From Arion vulgaris (lineage: Eukaryota; Mollusca; Gastropoda; Stylommatophora; Arionidae): a DNA stretch of 64,000 bases. A model generated the notes under the pieces. The model saw only the letters and a list, made by a program, of their open reading frames with translations. It ran no database searches and was not told the DNA's origin. A program made the position numbers and the translations under genes. The stretch lies in assembly GCA_020796225.1 (NCBI GenBank), contig CM036756.1, positions 47,968,363 through 48,032,362 of the forward strand, read 5' to 3'. Below, one piece after another: positions 35,906 to 45,750 of this stretch (positions are counted from its first letter, which is position 1; each line of letters starts with the position of its first letter).

Positions 35906-36189
35906 TAAGGCAGTAATCAGGAAATTTATAACTTCTAAATATTTTCATATTTTGTAGACACAAATTAATAAATAATAAATAAATAAGAGAAAATTATGCA
36001 GAACTGTTCTAGTAAGCAGTCCATAAAGAACAAACACTTATATACTTGCTTAGGATAGTAATCTGAGTCATTAGATGCCATTTTATAAGTAAATTGTGGT
36101 TTTGTGCAAGTGAAAACACGTCTGCAGAAATTATCCAAAATGGTAGGACGATCGGAAATGTCGGTGTAATAAAAGCATTCTCTTACCTC
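35906..36189. other. Unassigned AT-rich spacer
   Basis: Nothing is recognised. Confidence 0.3.
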
Positions 36190-36335
36190 TGAAGCCGGAA
36201 AAGGTTCGCCTGAATGGCTAGGGACACCGTAGAAACGATAAAAAAGGCTTTCATGCAAAAATCAGTCAGAAGCGCCATACCAGGCTCCTGACTACGCATG
36301 AATTCATAGCGGGCAAACTCAGAAGAAGAAGAACA
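36190..36335. mobile_element. Short interspersed element with GAA tail
   Basis: Homologous to 14082-14206 (ggttcgcctgaatggctagg, catgcaaaaatcagtcagaa, tcctgac). Ends in agaagaagaagaacaacaac. The GAA-type tail is also seen on the SINE at 3117-3379. Confidence 0.6.
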
Positions 36336-36689
36336 ACAACAAAAAAGCATGCTCAATCAACAAGATTAGACATCTTAAAAATAAATTATTTAATTTTTTT
36401 TTTTATTATTTATGGAATTATCATATGTTTTGCCTTAGTTAGCATATATTATATGCATTTAAATGCATAACTAATTTACAAAAACGGCCAGTTCATGAGT
36501 CATAAAACGGCCAGTTCATGGGTCATGTAATTTCGCATTTATAAATGAGTTATTCACGTTTAAGGGTTTCAAAAATGCAAGAATAATATGTCTTGCTCTA
36601 TGTACAGACAGTCAAGTTTGAACGATAATCTGATTTAATGTTGAAATGTTTCTCAAACATGCGTCCATATTATGGTGTTATTATATTCC
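36336..36689. other. AT-rich spacer with a 24-bp duplication
   Basis: aaaacggccagttcatgRgt occurs twice at 36480-36527. Nothing else is recognised. Confidence 0.45.
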
Positions 36690-36820
36690 TCATGTATACG
36701 TTACATATGGACTGCAAGTAATTTCTTCGAACCGCTCAACACGTTCAATCTCTTTTGGGAAATTGAGTTCGGTATTTCTGACCTTTCTCAGCAAAGTTCA
36801 TTTCAGGTTTTACTCTCTTT

Positions 36821-37362
36821 CTTGAACACTTTGCATCCCACTACAGTGCCTGCTTTATGATGTTATAATTTGTTCTCAAAGTATGTCCAGCGTATTTCCT
36901 TCTTCTCTTTCTTGAACACTTGGCATCCCACTACAGTGCCTGCTTTATGATGTTATAATTTGTTCTCAAAGTATGTCCAGCGTATTTCCTTCTTCTCTTT
37001 CTTGAACACTTGGCATCCCACTACAGTGCCTGCTTTATGATGTTATAATTTGTTCTCAAAGTATGTCCAGCGTATTTCCTTCTTCTCTTTCTTGAACACT
37101 TGGCATCCCACTACAGTGCCTGCTTTATGATGTTATAATTTGTTCTCAAAGTATGTCCAGCGTATTTCCTTCTTCTCTTTCTTGAACACTTGGCATCCCA
37201 CTACAGTGCCTGCTTTATGATGTTATAATTTGTTCTCAAAGTATGTCCAGCGTATTTCCTTCTTCTCTTTCTTGAACACTTTGCATCCCACTACAGTGCC
37301 TGCTTTATGATGTTATAATTTGTTCTCAAAGTATGTCCAGCGTATTTCCTTCTTCTCTTTCT
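36821..37362 (-). repeat. 90-bp tandem repeat (six copies) of LINE coding sequence
   Basis: cttgaacact recurs at 36821, 36911, 37001, 37091, 37181 and 37271, exactly 90 bp apart, and the copies are almost identical. The - strand unit reads RRKYAGHTLRTNYNIIKQAL, stop, WDAKCSRKR. This aligns with RRRWRYVGHTLRRGDQRIS and KQTLKGDAKSLRN of the linear LINE copy at 19.9-20.3 kb. Confidence 0.92.
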
Positions 37363-37528
37363 TACTACATTTGTTACAATGTGGTTGGCCTGATATTTCT
37401 CTGATTTCATCTCTACTATATTCCTCTCATCTTATGTTCATTATTGTTCGCCATTTTCAAATGCAATCAAATTACTTTCTGTATCTTTAGTCATTTTCCA
37501 ACTCTCGCTTGCGTATGTTAGGATTGAT

Positions 37529-37968
37529 TGGTTATTGGTTATTGGTTACTAAACTGACGTCATTGCACTCCGGGCAAACCCATAGGTGCTCAGTCTCCCC
37601 AACAGATATCGAAGAGTATGCATACTGATGGTTCCTGCGGCTCGCTGATTAAACACACCTCTCACTCTGCCTCTCAGGCATCCAGTTCGACTTGAACAAA
37701 GGGTAATTCCAAACTGCTTAAATCGCTTGATCAATTCAACATCGATTTTAGTGTCCTAATCCAACAGAGAGTCTCGAAGAGACCGAAGAATATCCCCTTA
37801 TCCATCTTCAACTCCCCAACAATCGATGCTGTTGATGCAAGCCTGTCCGCTCTCTCATTACCGTAAACACCCGCATTCCCAGGACAGTATATCCACGTAA
37901 GCCGCTGGAGGTTAGAAACTTCTATAGACATCCACTCATACCGAAACCTGCCCTTCTGGATCTTGTGA
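37529..37968 (-). mobile_element. RNase H LINE fragment nested in another LINE
   Basis: Inverted near-identical relative of 26544-27055, with the same LTWIYCPGNAGVYGNERAD and CLRGRVRGVFNQ, and the same accaataaccaat tail repeated once more. aggattgat at 37520-37528 and 37969-37977 forms a 9-bp target-site duplication. It interrupts the older LINE at 36690-38520, giving a relative age order. Confidence 0.88.
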
Positions 37969-38520
37969 AGGATTGATACAGTAATCTTAGGATTGATACA
38001 GCAATGGAATTGAAAATTCGTAAGTTTTAAAACTATATAACTTTGACTTCTATATTTTATTTAGACTTTAAAAAGCTATTGTTGTCTTGACAATTCGTAT
38101 CATAATTTTCTTTTTAGTATCTCTCTTGCAGTGAAAATTGCTACCCAAATAGATGAACTGCTCTGTTATTTTATTATTTGGTGATACCAACGTGATATCT
38201 GTATTTACTTGTCATATGTGTCTTTATTATATTTATCTTTTCATAACTTCTCTACAATCCAAATTGTGATTATATGGATGGCAAGTTCTCTGTTTTACAT
38301 TGCATATCTTGGTTGTTTTTACTTATAAGGCAATATCATCTGCAAAATCACAAACTTTCAGCTGATTATTTTCTACCCAATCGATGTCAGTTTCGTCCAT
38401 GTAACATTTTCTCGTTACCCAGTCAATGGCTACTTCAACCAATAGCTGAGATAAAAAATATACAGCCTTGTTTTACTCCGGTTTCATGGATAAATCAGTA
38501 TCGTTTACTCACTAAAGTTG

Positions 38521-39016
38521 TATTTATCTATATCTATGTACGTATGTTGGTTATAGCTGAATGATTATGTGGATCGATTGTTAGACTGCTTGATGTGTGC
38601 TCGTGTGTGTGTGTGTATGTGTTTGTGTATATGTGTGTGTATGTGCGTGCGTGCGTGAGATTGAACGGGTGAGTGATGGATTGATTGCCTTATGAATTGA
38701 TTGATAGTTTGATGTTGTAATTTCATTCGTTGATTGACTGACAAACAGATTGATAGGTTGTTTGATTTTTTGACAAACATACTGACTGATTGATTGATTG
38801 AATTTGTTTGGTTTGATTGATTGATTTGATTTGACTGATTATTTGATTGTTTCATTATTTGATTGATTATTTGATCGATCGATCGATTGATTATTTAATT
38901 GATGGATTGATTTATTATTTGATTGATTGATTGATTATTTGATTGATTGATTTGATTGATTGATTGATTGATTGATTTGATTTGATTGATTGATTGATTG
39001 ATTTGATTTGATTTGA

Positions 39017-39105
<89 letters not shown>

Positions 39106-39110
39106 CTAGT
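38521..39110. repeat. TG and GATT microsatellites upstream of exon B
   Basis: gtgtgtgtgtgtatgtgttt lies near 38605-38645. Imperfect then perfect (GATT)n, with gatttgatttgatt interruptions, runs from about 38680 to 39108. The longest pure run is about 90 bp (39016-39107). It ends some 50 bp before the exon B acceptor. Confidence 0.93.
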
Positions 39111-39161
39111 GAGTTAGTGGTTAATAAGTTATCTCTAAATAATGTGTTGCTTTGCCTACAG

Positions 39162-39271
39162 GAATGGAGTGATGAGAAAATGAAATGGAACACCAGTGAC
39201 TACAATAATATCTCCAAGTTACGAATACCATGTGATCTACTCTGGCTTCCTGACATTGTTTTGTACAACAG
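39162..39271 (+). CDS. nAChR subunit exon B (loop A), 110 bp
   Basis: Acceptor ttgcctacag, donor ACAG/gtcagt. The exon encodes EWSDEKMKW, then NTSDYNNISKL, then RIPCDLLWLPDIVLYN, and ends two bases into a codon (AG). The block W-DE---W--.-Y and the loop A signature W-PDIVLYN, with its conserved Trp and Tyr, are diagnostic for nAChR subunits. The 110-bp length equals the conserved exon 4 of vertebrate genes as I recall it. Two N-glycosylation sequons are visible (NTS and NIS). An unusual Cys stands in RIPCDLLW, where many subunits have Ser or Ala, so a free or non-canonical cysteine is possible. The exon begins about 50 bp after a long GATT microsatellite. Downstream, the intron runs straight into LINE remnants. 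Confidence 0.93.
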
Positions 39272-39289
39272 GTCAGTGTCTCATCATCA

Positions 39290-40845
39290 TGATCAGGTGC
39301 CGTGTCAGCTGGTGTAGGCGATCATGAATCGCCACAAATCTCTGTCTCTTTTGTTTGCTAAAATCTCAGAAGTTGACCTCATTCAACACCTCCACATTAG
39401 TCATTTTAGCAGTCCATGTCATTCTCATCATTCTTCTGTAAAACCACATCTCTGTGTCTTGACCTCATTCAACACCTCCACATTAGTCATTTTAGCAGTC
39501 CATGTCATTCTCATCATTCTTCTGTAAAACCACATCTCTGTGTCTTGACCTCATTCAACACCTCCACATTAGTCATTTTAGCAGTCCATGTCATTCTCAT
39601 CATTCTTCTGTAAAACCACATCTCTGTGTCTTGACCTCATTCAACACCTCCACATTAGTCATTTTAGCAGTCCATGTCATTCTCATCATTCTTCTGTAAC
39701 CAATCTCATGTCTTGACCTCATTCAACCTCCATTAGTCATTAGATCCATGTCATTCTCATCATTTTGAACCTTTGTCTTGTCATTCACATCATTATTAGC
39801 AGTCCATGTCATTCTCATCATTTTTAGCAGTCCATGTCATTTCTCATATTTTAGCAGTCCATGTCATTCTCATCATTTTAGAGTCCATGTCTATTCTCAT
39901 TCATTTTAGCAGTCATTCATTCTCATTTGCAGTCCATGTTCTCATCATTTTAGCAGTCCATGTCATTCTCATCATTTTAGCAGTCCATGTCATTCTCATC
40001 ATTTTAGCAGTCCATGTCATTCTCATCATTTTAGCAGTCCATGTCATTTCTATTTTGCATCATTCATTCATATTTAGCAGTCCATGTCATTCTCATCATT
40101 TTAGCAGTCCATGTCATTCTCATCATTTTAGCAGTCCATGTCATTCTCATCATTTTAGCAGTCCATGTCATTCTCATCATTTTAGCAGTCCATGTCATTC
40201 TCATCATTTTAGCAGTCCATGTCATTCTCATCATTTTAGCAGTCCATGTCATTCTCATCATTTTAGCAGTCCATGTCATTCTCATCATTTTAGCAGTCCA
40301 TGTCATTCTCTTTTATCATTCTTTTAGCAGTCATGTCATTCTCATCATTTGAGTCATGTCATTCTCATCATTTTAGCAGTCCATGTCATTCTCATCATTT
40401 TAGCAGTCCATGTGATTCTCATCATTTTAGCAGTCCATGTCATTCTCATCATTTAGTCAGTCTCATGTCATTCTCTATCATTTTAGCAGTCCATGTCATT
40501 CTCATCATTTTAGCAGTCCATGTCATTCTCATCATTTTTTTTTTAGCAGTCCATGGGATTCTCATCATTTTAGCAGTCCATGTCATTCTCATCATTTTAG
40601 CAGTCCATGTCATTCTCATCATTTTAGCAGTCCATGGGATTCTCATCATTCTTCGGTAAAACCACATCTCTGTGGCCCTCAGATTGTTTTATCTGTTTGT
40701 TTATTGTCCATGACTCGCATCCGTATGTCAGTATTGGTTCTATGTAGCACCGTATAACTCTCATTCTGATCTCAATTGACAAAGACTTGTTGCATATAAT
40801 GCTTCACATTTAGTGTCTATGTTCTTAAATATATTCTTTTCTAGA
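39290..40845 (-). mobile_element. LINE post-RT remnant with internal tandem amplification
   Basis: On the - strand from about 40845: KNIFKNIDTKCEALYATSL, SIEIRMRVIRCYIEPILTYG then CESWTINKQIKQ, TEMWFYRRMMRIPWTAK, then repeats, then KMTNVEVLNEV and LANKRDRDLWRFMIAY. This matches the LINE order SLSI-IRMR--KCY---LLYGCESWT, E-W-YRR(M/I)LRI-WT, TNEEVL and L---H. The RRMMRIPWTAK segment is amplified at 39378-40650. Confidence 0.85.
39378..40650 (-). repeat. 86-bp and 27-bp tandem repeats derived from LINE coding sequence
   Basis: Four 86-bp units (39378-39700) contain cctcattcaacacctccaca, ttttagcagtccatgtcatt and gtaaaaccacatctctgtgt. They are followed by about 35 units of 27 bp containing only ttttagcagtccatgtcatt and ctcatca (39700-40645). 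On the - strand the 27-bp unit reads MTWTAKMMR, so it is a nine-codon amplification of RRMMRIPWTAK. Indels are frequent at 39700-40060 and 40300-40480. Confidence 0.92.
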
Positions 40846-41375
40846 GATTGTTTCCTGAACATAAATTATCATCATTATTTATTTGCTTGTCCTGAACATA
40901 AATTATCATCATTATTTATTAGCTTGTCTTGAACATAAGTTATCATCATTATTCATTAGCTTGTCCTGAACATAAATTATCATCATTATTTATTAGCTTG
41001 TCCTGAACATAAATTATCATCATTATTTATTAGCTTGTCCTGAACATAAATTATCATCATTATTCATTAGCTTGTCCTGAACATAAATTATCATCATTAT
41101 TCATTAGCATGTCCTGAACATAAATTATCATCATTATTTATTAGCTTGTCCTGAACATAAATTATCATCATTATTCTTTAGCTTGTTCTGAACATAAATT
41201 ATCATCATTATTTATTAGCTTGTCCTGGACATAAATTATCATCATTATTTATTAGCTTGTCCTGAACATAAATTATCATCATTATTCTTTAGCTTGTTCT
41301 GAACATAAATTATCATCATTATTTATTAGCTTGTCCTGGACATAAATTATCATCATTATTCATTAGCTTGTCCTG
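40843..41375. repeat. 37-bp tandem repeat, about 14 copies
   Basis: The unit contains cttgtcctgaacataaatta and tcatcattatttattag. A 60-70 bp segment with tatgttcttaaatatattct and tttctagagattgtttcctg occurs on both sides, at about 40812-40875 and 41450-41515, again followed by the unit at 41500-41545. The array therefore sits inside or beside a longer direct duplication of the LINE-derived sequence. Confidence 0.9.
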
Positions 41376-41554
41376 AGCAGACATTTGTTACCCTAACAGT
41401 TCTTCTCAATGTCTTCTCTCTCACATAAGTCTGATGTCCCGATTTTACAGCAGTGTCTATGTTCTTAAATATATTCTTTTCTAGAGATTGTTTCCTGAAC
41501 ATAAATTATCATCATTATTCATTAGCTTGTCCTGAACATAAATTATTTGGTCGT
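41376..41554. repeat. Repeat of array flank
   Basis: Contains the second copy of the flank at 40812-40875 and two further 37-bp units. Confidence 0.7.
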
Positions 41555-41700
41555 CCATTTGTGTTTCATTTTAATTTGTCACTCCTGTTTGTTCGTTTGC
41601 TTGATAAAGGCCTTGTTGGTCGAAACGTTGCTGTTTATCGTCACTGTTTCTGTATTTTGTAAAACTATAGTACTTTGTTTGTACGTGTTTCACGATTTTA
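41555..41700 (+). mobile_element. Penelope-like 3' region with hammerhead-like core
   Basis: Carries cactcctgtttgttcgtttg, then the core ttgataaaggccttgttggt and cgaaacgttg (41600-41628), and aaaactatagtactttg. The same blocks occur inverted at 3830-3935. No coding part is attached, so only the 3' region is recognisable. Confidence 0.65.
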
Positions 41701-41810
41701 CAGCAGATCATCACATCATCAGTCACATCCTCAATTTATTTTTCTCCGAGATCTTCCTCTTCTCATATTATGTTGTATTTCATCGGAATCTTCTTTTTCT
41801 TCTTTCTTTT

Positions 41811-42290
41811 GTCGTCACACTGCTACCGGGTTGTTCCCAGTGTCGTCACACTGCTACCGGGTTGTTCCCCAGTGTCGTAGTTTTGTTTTTGTCTTGCGCT
41901 GTTCTGGTGTCTTGGGTGATTGTTATTTTTGCTCTTTTACAGGATTCTGCTATACCATCTAACCACCTTTTTTGTGGTCTACCTCTCGCCTTCTTCCCTA
42001 ATGTTCTGTTATAGAAGACTCTGTATACTGTGAAGTTTGGATGCATTCTTATTAAGTGGCCAAACCACTTCATTCTTTGCTTCTCAATGTAATTCAAGAA
42101 AAGTTCTGTACCAACTTATTTCTTATGCTGATGTTTGTGACTATGCCTTTTCTGGTGTTGTTTGTTATTTTTCTCAGGCAGCGCATTTCAAATGTAGTTA
42201 TTTTCTGTGATTGCGCTTTGTTCAATGTCCATGTTTGGCTCTGGTAACATAAAGTAGGTATGAAAATGCTGTTGATCATCTATTGCTTAG
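41811..42290 (-). mobile_element. LINE C-terminal fragment, frameshifted
   Basis: On the - strand: MINSIFIPTLCYQSQTWTLN, TTFEMRCLRKITNN, IRNKLVQNFS, then in the next frame YIEKQRMKWFGHLIRM and LGKKARGRPQKRWLDGIAES. This is an ordered LINE post-RT region with one frameshift near 42095. A duplicated gtcacactgctaccgggttg lies at 41814-41874. Confidence 0.88.
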
Positions 42291-42848
42291 CTGTCAGTGA
42301 AATTTTTGGGGGTCTTAACAATGGGGCTAGCTGGTAGGTTACAGCATTTGCTTTTTTACACTCATATGAATGTTAGGGTTATTTATGCATCTTCTTGACA
42401 GGTAGTCTGCCATTGCTTTCCTTCCTGTCACTGACCATTCTGGTCTATGACCGTAACCATTGCCTCTATTGTAGAAATTATCTACCTACTGTTGTGAGTT
42501 TTCAGACCATATTGGATCCAATGCGTCCCTCATCTTTCACAACCAATAAGGCTTTGATGAAATTATTATGTTTCTTGTATGCGTCCTAGATATTAATTTC
42601 TATGATTTTGATGTTCTGTAGTAATTCATTCTTCTTAGCTGGTATTTCTACAACTTCTTTGAAACTTCTTCAGAACAATATATATAACAATATATGTTGA
42701 CCATTCATTTCGAGTCTAGATTTTTTACGAAATGGGCATGCAGTATTTGCCCAACTTGTGCGCAACTTACGTTCTCGACACAAACTATACAGGTTACACA
42801 CAGATGGTTAACATGGCTGGCTAACGCAAACAAAGCATCGTGCTCTTT
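42291..42848. other. Unassigned spacer
   Basis: gtagtctgccattgctttcc at 42402-42421 resembles gtagtttgccattgctttct in the SINE near 60840. A diverged SINE body is therefore possible, but no tRNA head is convincing. Confidence 0.35.
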
Positions 42849-42858
42849 CTATCCCCCC

Positions 42859-42897
<39 letters not shown>

Positions 42898-42946
42898 TGT
42901 CTTTCTTTCTTTCTCTCTTTCTCTCTCTCTCTCTTATATATATGTT
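42849..42946. repeat. CT microsatellite
   Basis: Imperfect ctctctctctctctctttct-type sequence of about 95 bp, ending in tatatata. Confidence 0.92.
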
Positions 42947-43002
42947 TAACCCCGATTGAAGCATCGATCCCTAACCAAATACTCATGTCAAGTGTTCATC
43001 TC

Positions 43003-43893
43003 TTGCATCTACTCCCAGCTCTTGCATCACCCAGCTCTCATCTACTCCCAGCTCTTGCATCTACTCCCAGCTCTTGCATCTACTCCCAGCTCTTGCATCT
43101 ACTCCCAGCTCTTGCATCTACTCCCAGCTCTTGCATCTACTCCCAGCTCTTGCATCTACTCCCAGCTCTTGCATCTACTCCCAGCTCTTGCATCTACTCC
43201 CAGCTCTTGCATCTACTCCCAGCTCTTGCATCTACTCCCAGCTCTTGCATCTACTCCCAGCTCTTGCATCTACTCCCAGCTCTTGCATCTACTCCCAGCT
43301 CTTGCATCTACTCCCAGCTCTTGCATCTACTCCCAGCTCTTGCATCTACTCCCAGCTCTTGCATCTACTCCCAGCTCTTGCATCTACTCCCAGCTCTTGC
43401 ATCTACTCCCAGCTCTTGCATCTACTCCCAGCTCTTGCATCTACTCCCAGCTCTTGCATCTACTCCCAGCTCTTGCATCTACTCCCAGCTCTTGCATCTA
43501 CTCCCAGCTCTTGCATCTACTCCCAGCTCTTGCATCTACTCCCAGCTCTTGCATCTACTCCAGCTCTTGCATCCCGTTTCACTCTCCAGCTCTTGCATCT
43601 ACTCCCAGCTCTTGCATCTACTCCCAGCTCTTGCATCTACTCCCAGCTCTTGCATCTACTCCCAGCTCTTGCATCTACTCCCAGCTCTTGCATCTACTCC
43701 CAGCTCTTACATCTACTCCCAGCTCTTGCATCTACTCCCAGTTCTTGCATCTACTCCCAGCTCTTGCATCTACTCCCAGCTCTTGCATCTACTCCCAGCT
43801 CTTACATCTACTCCCAGCTCTTACATCTACTCCCAGCTCTTGCATCTACTCCCAGCTCTTGCATCTACTCCCAGCTCTTGCATCTACTCCCAG
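43003..43893. repeat. 19-bp minisatellite, about 46 copies
   Basis: The unit is ctcttgcatctactcccag, nearly perfect, with a few cttacatc and gttcttg variants and one break at 43560-43585. Every unit ends in a pyrimidine-rich tract plus CAG on the sense strand of the host gene. On the - strand one frame reads WE-stop-MQELGVDA, which resembles the LINE motif W-E-QELA. The array exits directly into an inverted LINE at 43894. Frames of 312-444 codons are artefacts. Confidence 0.94.
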
Positions 43894-44250
43894 TTCTTCC
43901 GTATATCATTAATCTATGTTTCCAAATATCCCCTTCGTGTATTTCTGATGTCCTCTCTTTCGCTTACCCTTCGTGTTCCAGAAAAAAACCATTCTTGTTG
44001 TATTCCCCTTGAATTTTTTCAAGGTTAAAGCTGTCCAGCTTTAGCACCATTTCTTCACCTCTTGGTTCACTAGAATCTGTCTCATTCTCTCCATAAGTTC
44101 CTCATGTGTGACCCTAACACGCCAACTACTTCTTCTATTCTGGTCAGACACCAGTTGATTAATAGTTGCATTTTACGCGTTATTGTTTTAGTAGTTCACC
44201 ATGTTTCTGAAACAAACAGCAGAATTGTTTTCAAGTCGGTACTGTCTGTA
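43894..44250 (-). mobile_element. LINE post-RT fragment
   Basis: On the - strand: FVSETW, TITRKMQLLINWCLTRIEE, then across frameshifts HEELMERMRQILV, RMVFFWNTKGKRKRTSEIHE and YGRTGSRCKSWE. This follows the LINE order Y-SETW---, L--F-NRCLR-I, LW-RT-Q and NPQGKRKRGRP. It joins the 19-bp array at its 3' end. Confidence 0.75.
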
Positions 44251-44254
44251 ATAC

Positions 44255-44458
44255 CGCTTTTTTTGGGCGGTGTAGGACAGTAGGGACATCAGCCTGTGGA
44301 ATTTAATGGCCGCATGGCTAGTGCTGTCGACGTTAAACTCTTCAGTTTCTTTATGTTTTCTTTATGCCCTCGACAGAAAAATCTCATTGGCCTTACGGTG
44401 GCTTGAACCCGGGTCTCCAGTATGGGAGCCGCGTTCTAATCCATTCGGCCAGAAACTT
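44255..44458 (-). mobile_element. tRNA-derived SINE
   Basis: On the - strand it begins ctggccgaatggattagaac (A-box-like), then gagacccgggttcaagccac (B-box), and ends in ctacaccgcccaaaaaaagc. It is an inverted, diverged copy of the SINE at 15030-15250. Confidence 0.8.
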
Positions 44459-44474
44459 CTCTTGCTTTAAAGTA

Positions 44475-45521
44475 CGAGGGGAAGTCAATAAGTAAGCCAC
44501 AAATGGCTGTAGAAATATAACTAAACATGATAACAACTTGAAACCAGTTTATTTTTATACATACATTGTTCCTTTATTTCTCAACATAATTTCCACCAAC
44601 ATTGATGCACTTATCCCATCGTTTTATCAATCCTCCCAAACCGGCTGCATAGAACTGCGGGCTCTGTTTTCTAAACCACGTTTTCACTTCACATTCAACG
44701 TCGACAATTGAAGAAAGTGTGCTCAATGTGGGTACCCAGACAATTGAAGGAGGAACACAAAATGAACCGATTTGGCTTGTCCTTGCGTCATCTCTGTCGA
44801 TACGAAGATGAAGGAGAAGACATGCTGAACAGGATTGTTACTGAGGATGAATCATGGGTGCATCACTACCAGCCCGAATCAAAGCGAGCTTCAATACAGT
44901 GGAAACATCTTTCTTCGCCTTGTGTCAAAAATTCAAGGTTACGCCATCAGCAGGGAAAGTCATGCTGACGGTGTTCTGGGATTGTCAAGGAGTGCTTTTA
45001 ACCAATTTCAAGAAGAAAGGTGACAATGTGAATTCTGAATCATACTGTGAAGCTCTATCGATGCTTCATGATGCAATTCGAAAAAACGCCCAGGACTGCT
45101 GACTACAGGAGTGTTGCTTCTTCATGACAATGCCAGACCACATACGGCTCGACTAACTCAGGAGAAAATTAACCAACTACGGTGGAAAATTCTGGAACAT
45201 CAACCTTACAGTTCCGACTTAGCGCCTAACGATTTCCACCTCTTTGGTCCACTGAAAACCCACCTTGGCGGGAGACATTTCGCGAATGACGCCGAAGTTG
45301 AATGTGAAGTGAAAACGTGGTTTAGAAAACAGAGCCCGCAGTTCTATGCAGCCGGTTTGGAAGGATTGATAAAACGATGGGATAAGTGCATCAATGTTGG
45401 TGGAAATTATGTTGAGAAATAAAGGAACAATGTATGTATAAAAATAAACTGGTTTCAAGTTGTTATCATGTTTAGTTATTTTTCTACAGCCATTTGTGGC
45501 TTACTTATTGACTTCCCCTCG
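44475..45521 (+). mobile_element. mariner element with about 230-bp inverted arms (fold-back derivative)
   Basis: TA dinucleotides at 44473-44474 and 45522-45523 flank a 1047-bp element beginning cgaggggaagtcaataagta. The right end is its inverted complement, and the match continues for about 230 bp (44475-44702 against about 45293-45521) with only a few mismatches. Normal mariner TIRs are about 30 bp. The left arm has replaced the 5' UTR and the N-terminal DNA-binding part of the transposase with an inverted copy of the 3' end, including the last 40 or so codons of the ORF. Confidence 0.92.
44709..45422 (+). pseudogene. mariner transposase, N-terminally replaced, frameshifted
   Basis: The surviving sequence reads SMWVPRQLKEEHKMNR, IVTEDESWVHHYQPESKRAS (first catalytic Asp region), then after a shift FKVTPSAGKVMLTVFWDCQG. 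After another shift come LLLHDNARPHTA (second Asp) and QPYSSDLAPNDFHLFGPL (third Asp), with 34 residues between the last two catalytic Asp, the D,D34D spacing of mariner. It ends RWDKCINVGGNYVEK and a stop at 45420-45422. The helix-turn-helix DNA-binding domain is missing and at least two frameshifts break the catalytic domain, so it cannot make an active enzyme. Confidence 0.93.
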
Positions 45522-45534
45522 TATATATATATAT

Positions 45535-45750
45535 AGTAACTTTATACGTTACATAGGGCCTGCTAGTAATTTCCCCATACCGTTCTCTTTGGCAACTCGC
45601 TCAATCTCTTCCATGAAATTGAGTCCGATGTTTCTCGCCTCTCTTAATCAAATTCGGTTGAAGATATTCCTAGGACGTCCTCTCTTTCTTAATCTTGAAA
45701 GTCTTTACCAATTTCAAATTTATTGTTGTAATTTGCTGAAGATCTAACGA
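45535..45750 (-). mobile_element. LINE C-terminal fragment
   Basis: On the - strand: RRGRPRNIF, LREARNIGLNFMEEIERVAK, ENGMGKLLAGPM. This resembles the end of the LINE family at 19935-20262 (GRP, LREA, IEEIQRIAQDR). A short tatata run separates it from the mariner. Confidence 0.7.

Larger units (their letters stand above)
36690..38520 (-). mobile_element. LINE remnant hosting a 90-bp array and a second LINE insertion
   Basis: On the - strand from 38520: GVKQGCIF (RT motif B), VAIDWVTRKCYMDETDIDWV, VCDFADDIAL (motif C). Then come about 450 bp of poorly conserved RT sequence, the insertion at 37529-37968, YASESWKMTKD, DEIREISGQP, RRKYAGHTLR and KPEMNFAEKGQ. This follows the LINE order seen at 19935-20262. 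The RRKYAGHTL segment has been tandemly amplified (36821-37362). Multiple frameshifts and stops are present. Confidence 0.85.

Noticed and set aside
38680..39110. The GATT tract as a telomere-like or structural element
   Set aside because: GATT is a common simple repeat, and similar short tracts act as LINE tails elsewhere in the window (30895-30925). No telomeric TTAGGG is present.
42694..44028. A 444-codon forward frame
   Set aside because: It is created by the CT microsatellite and the 19-bp array (57 nt per three units). All three + frames are open there.
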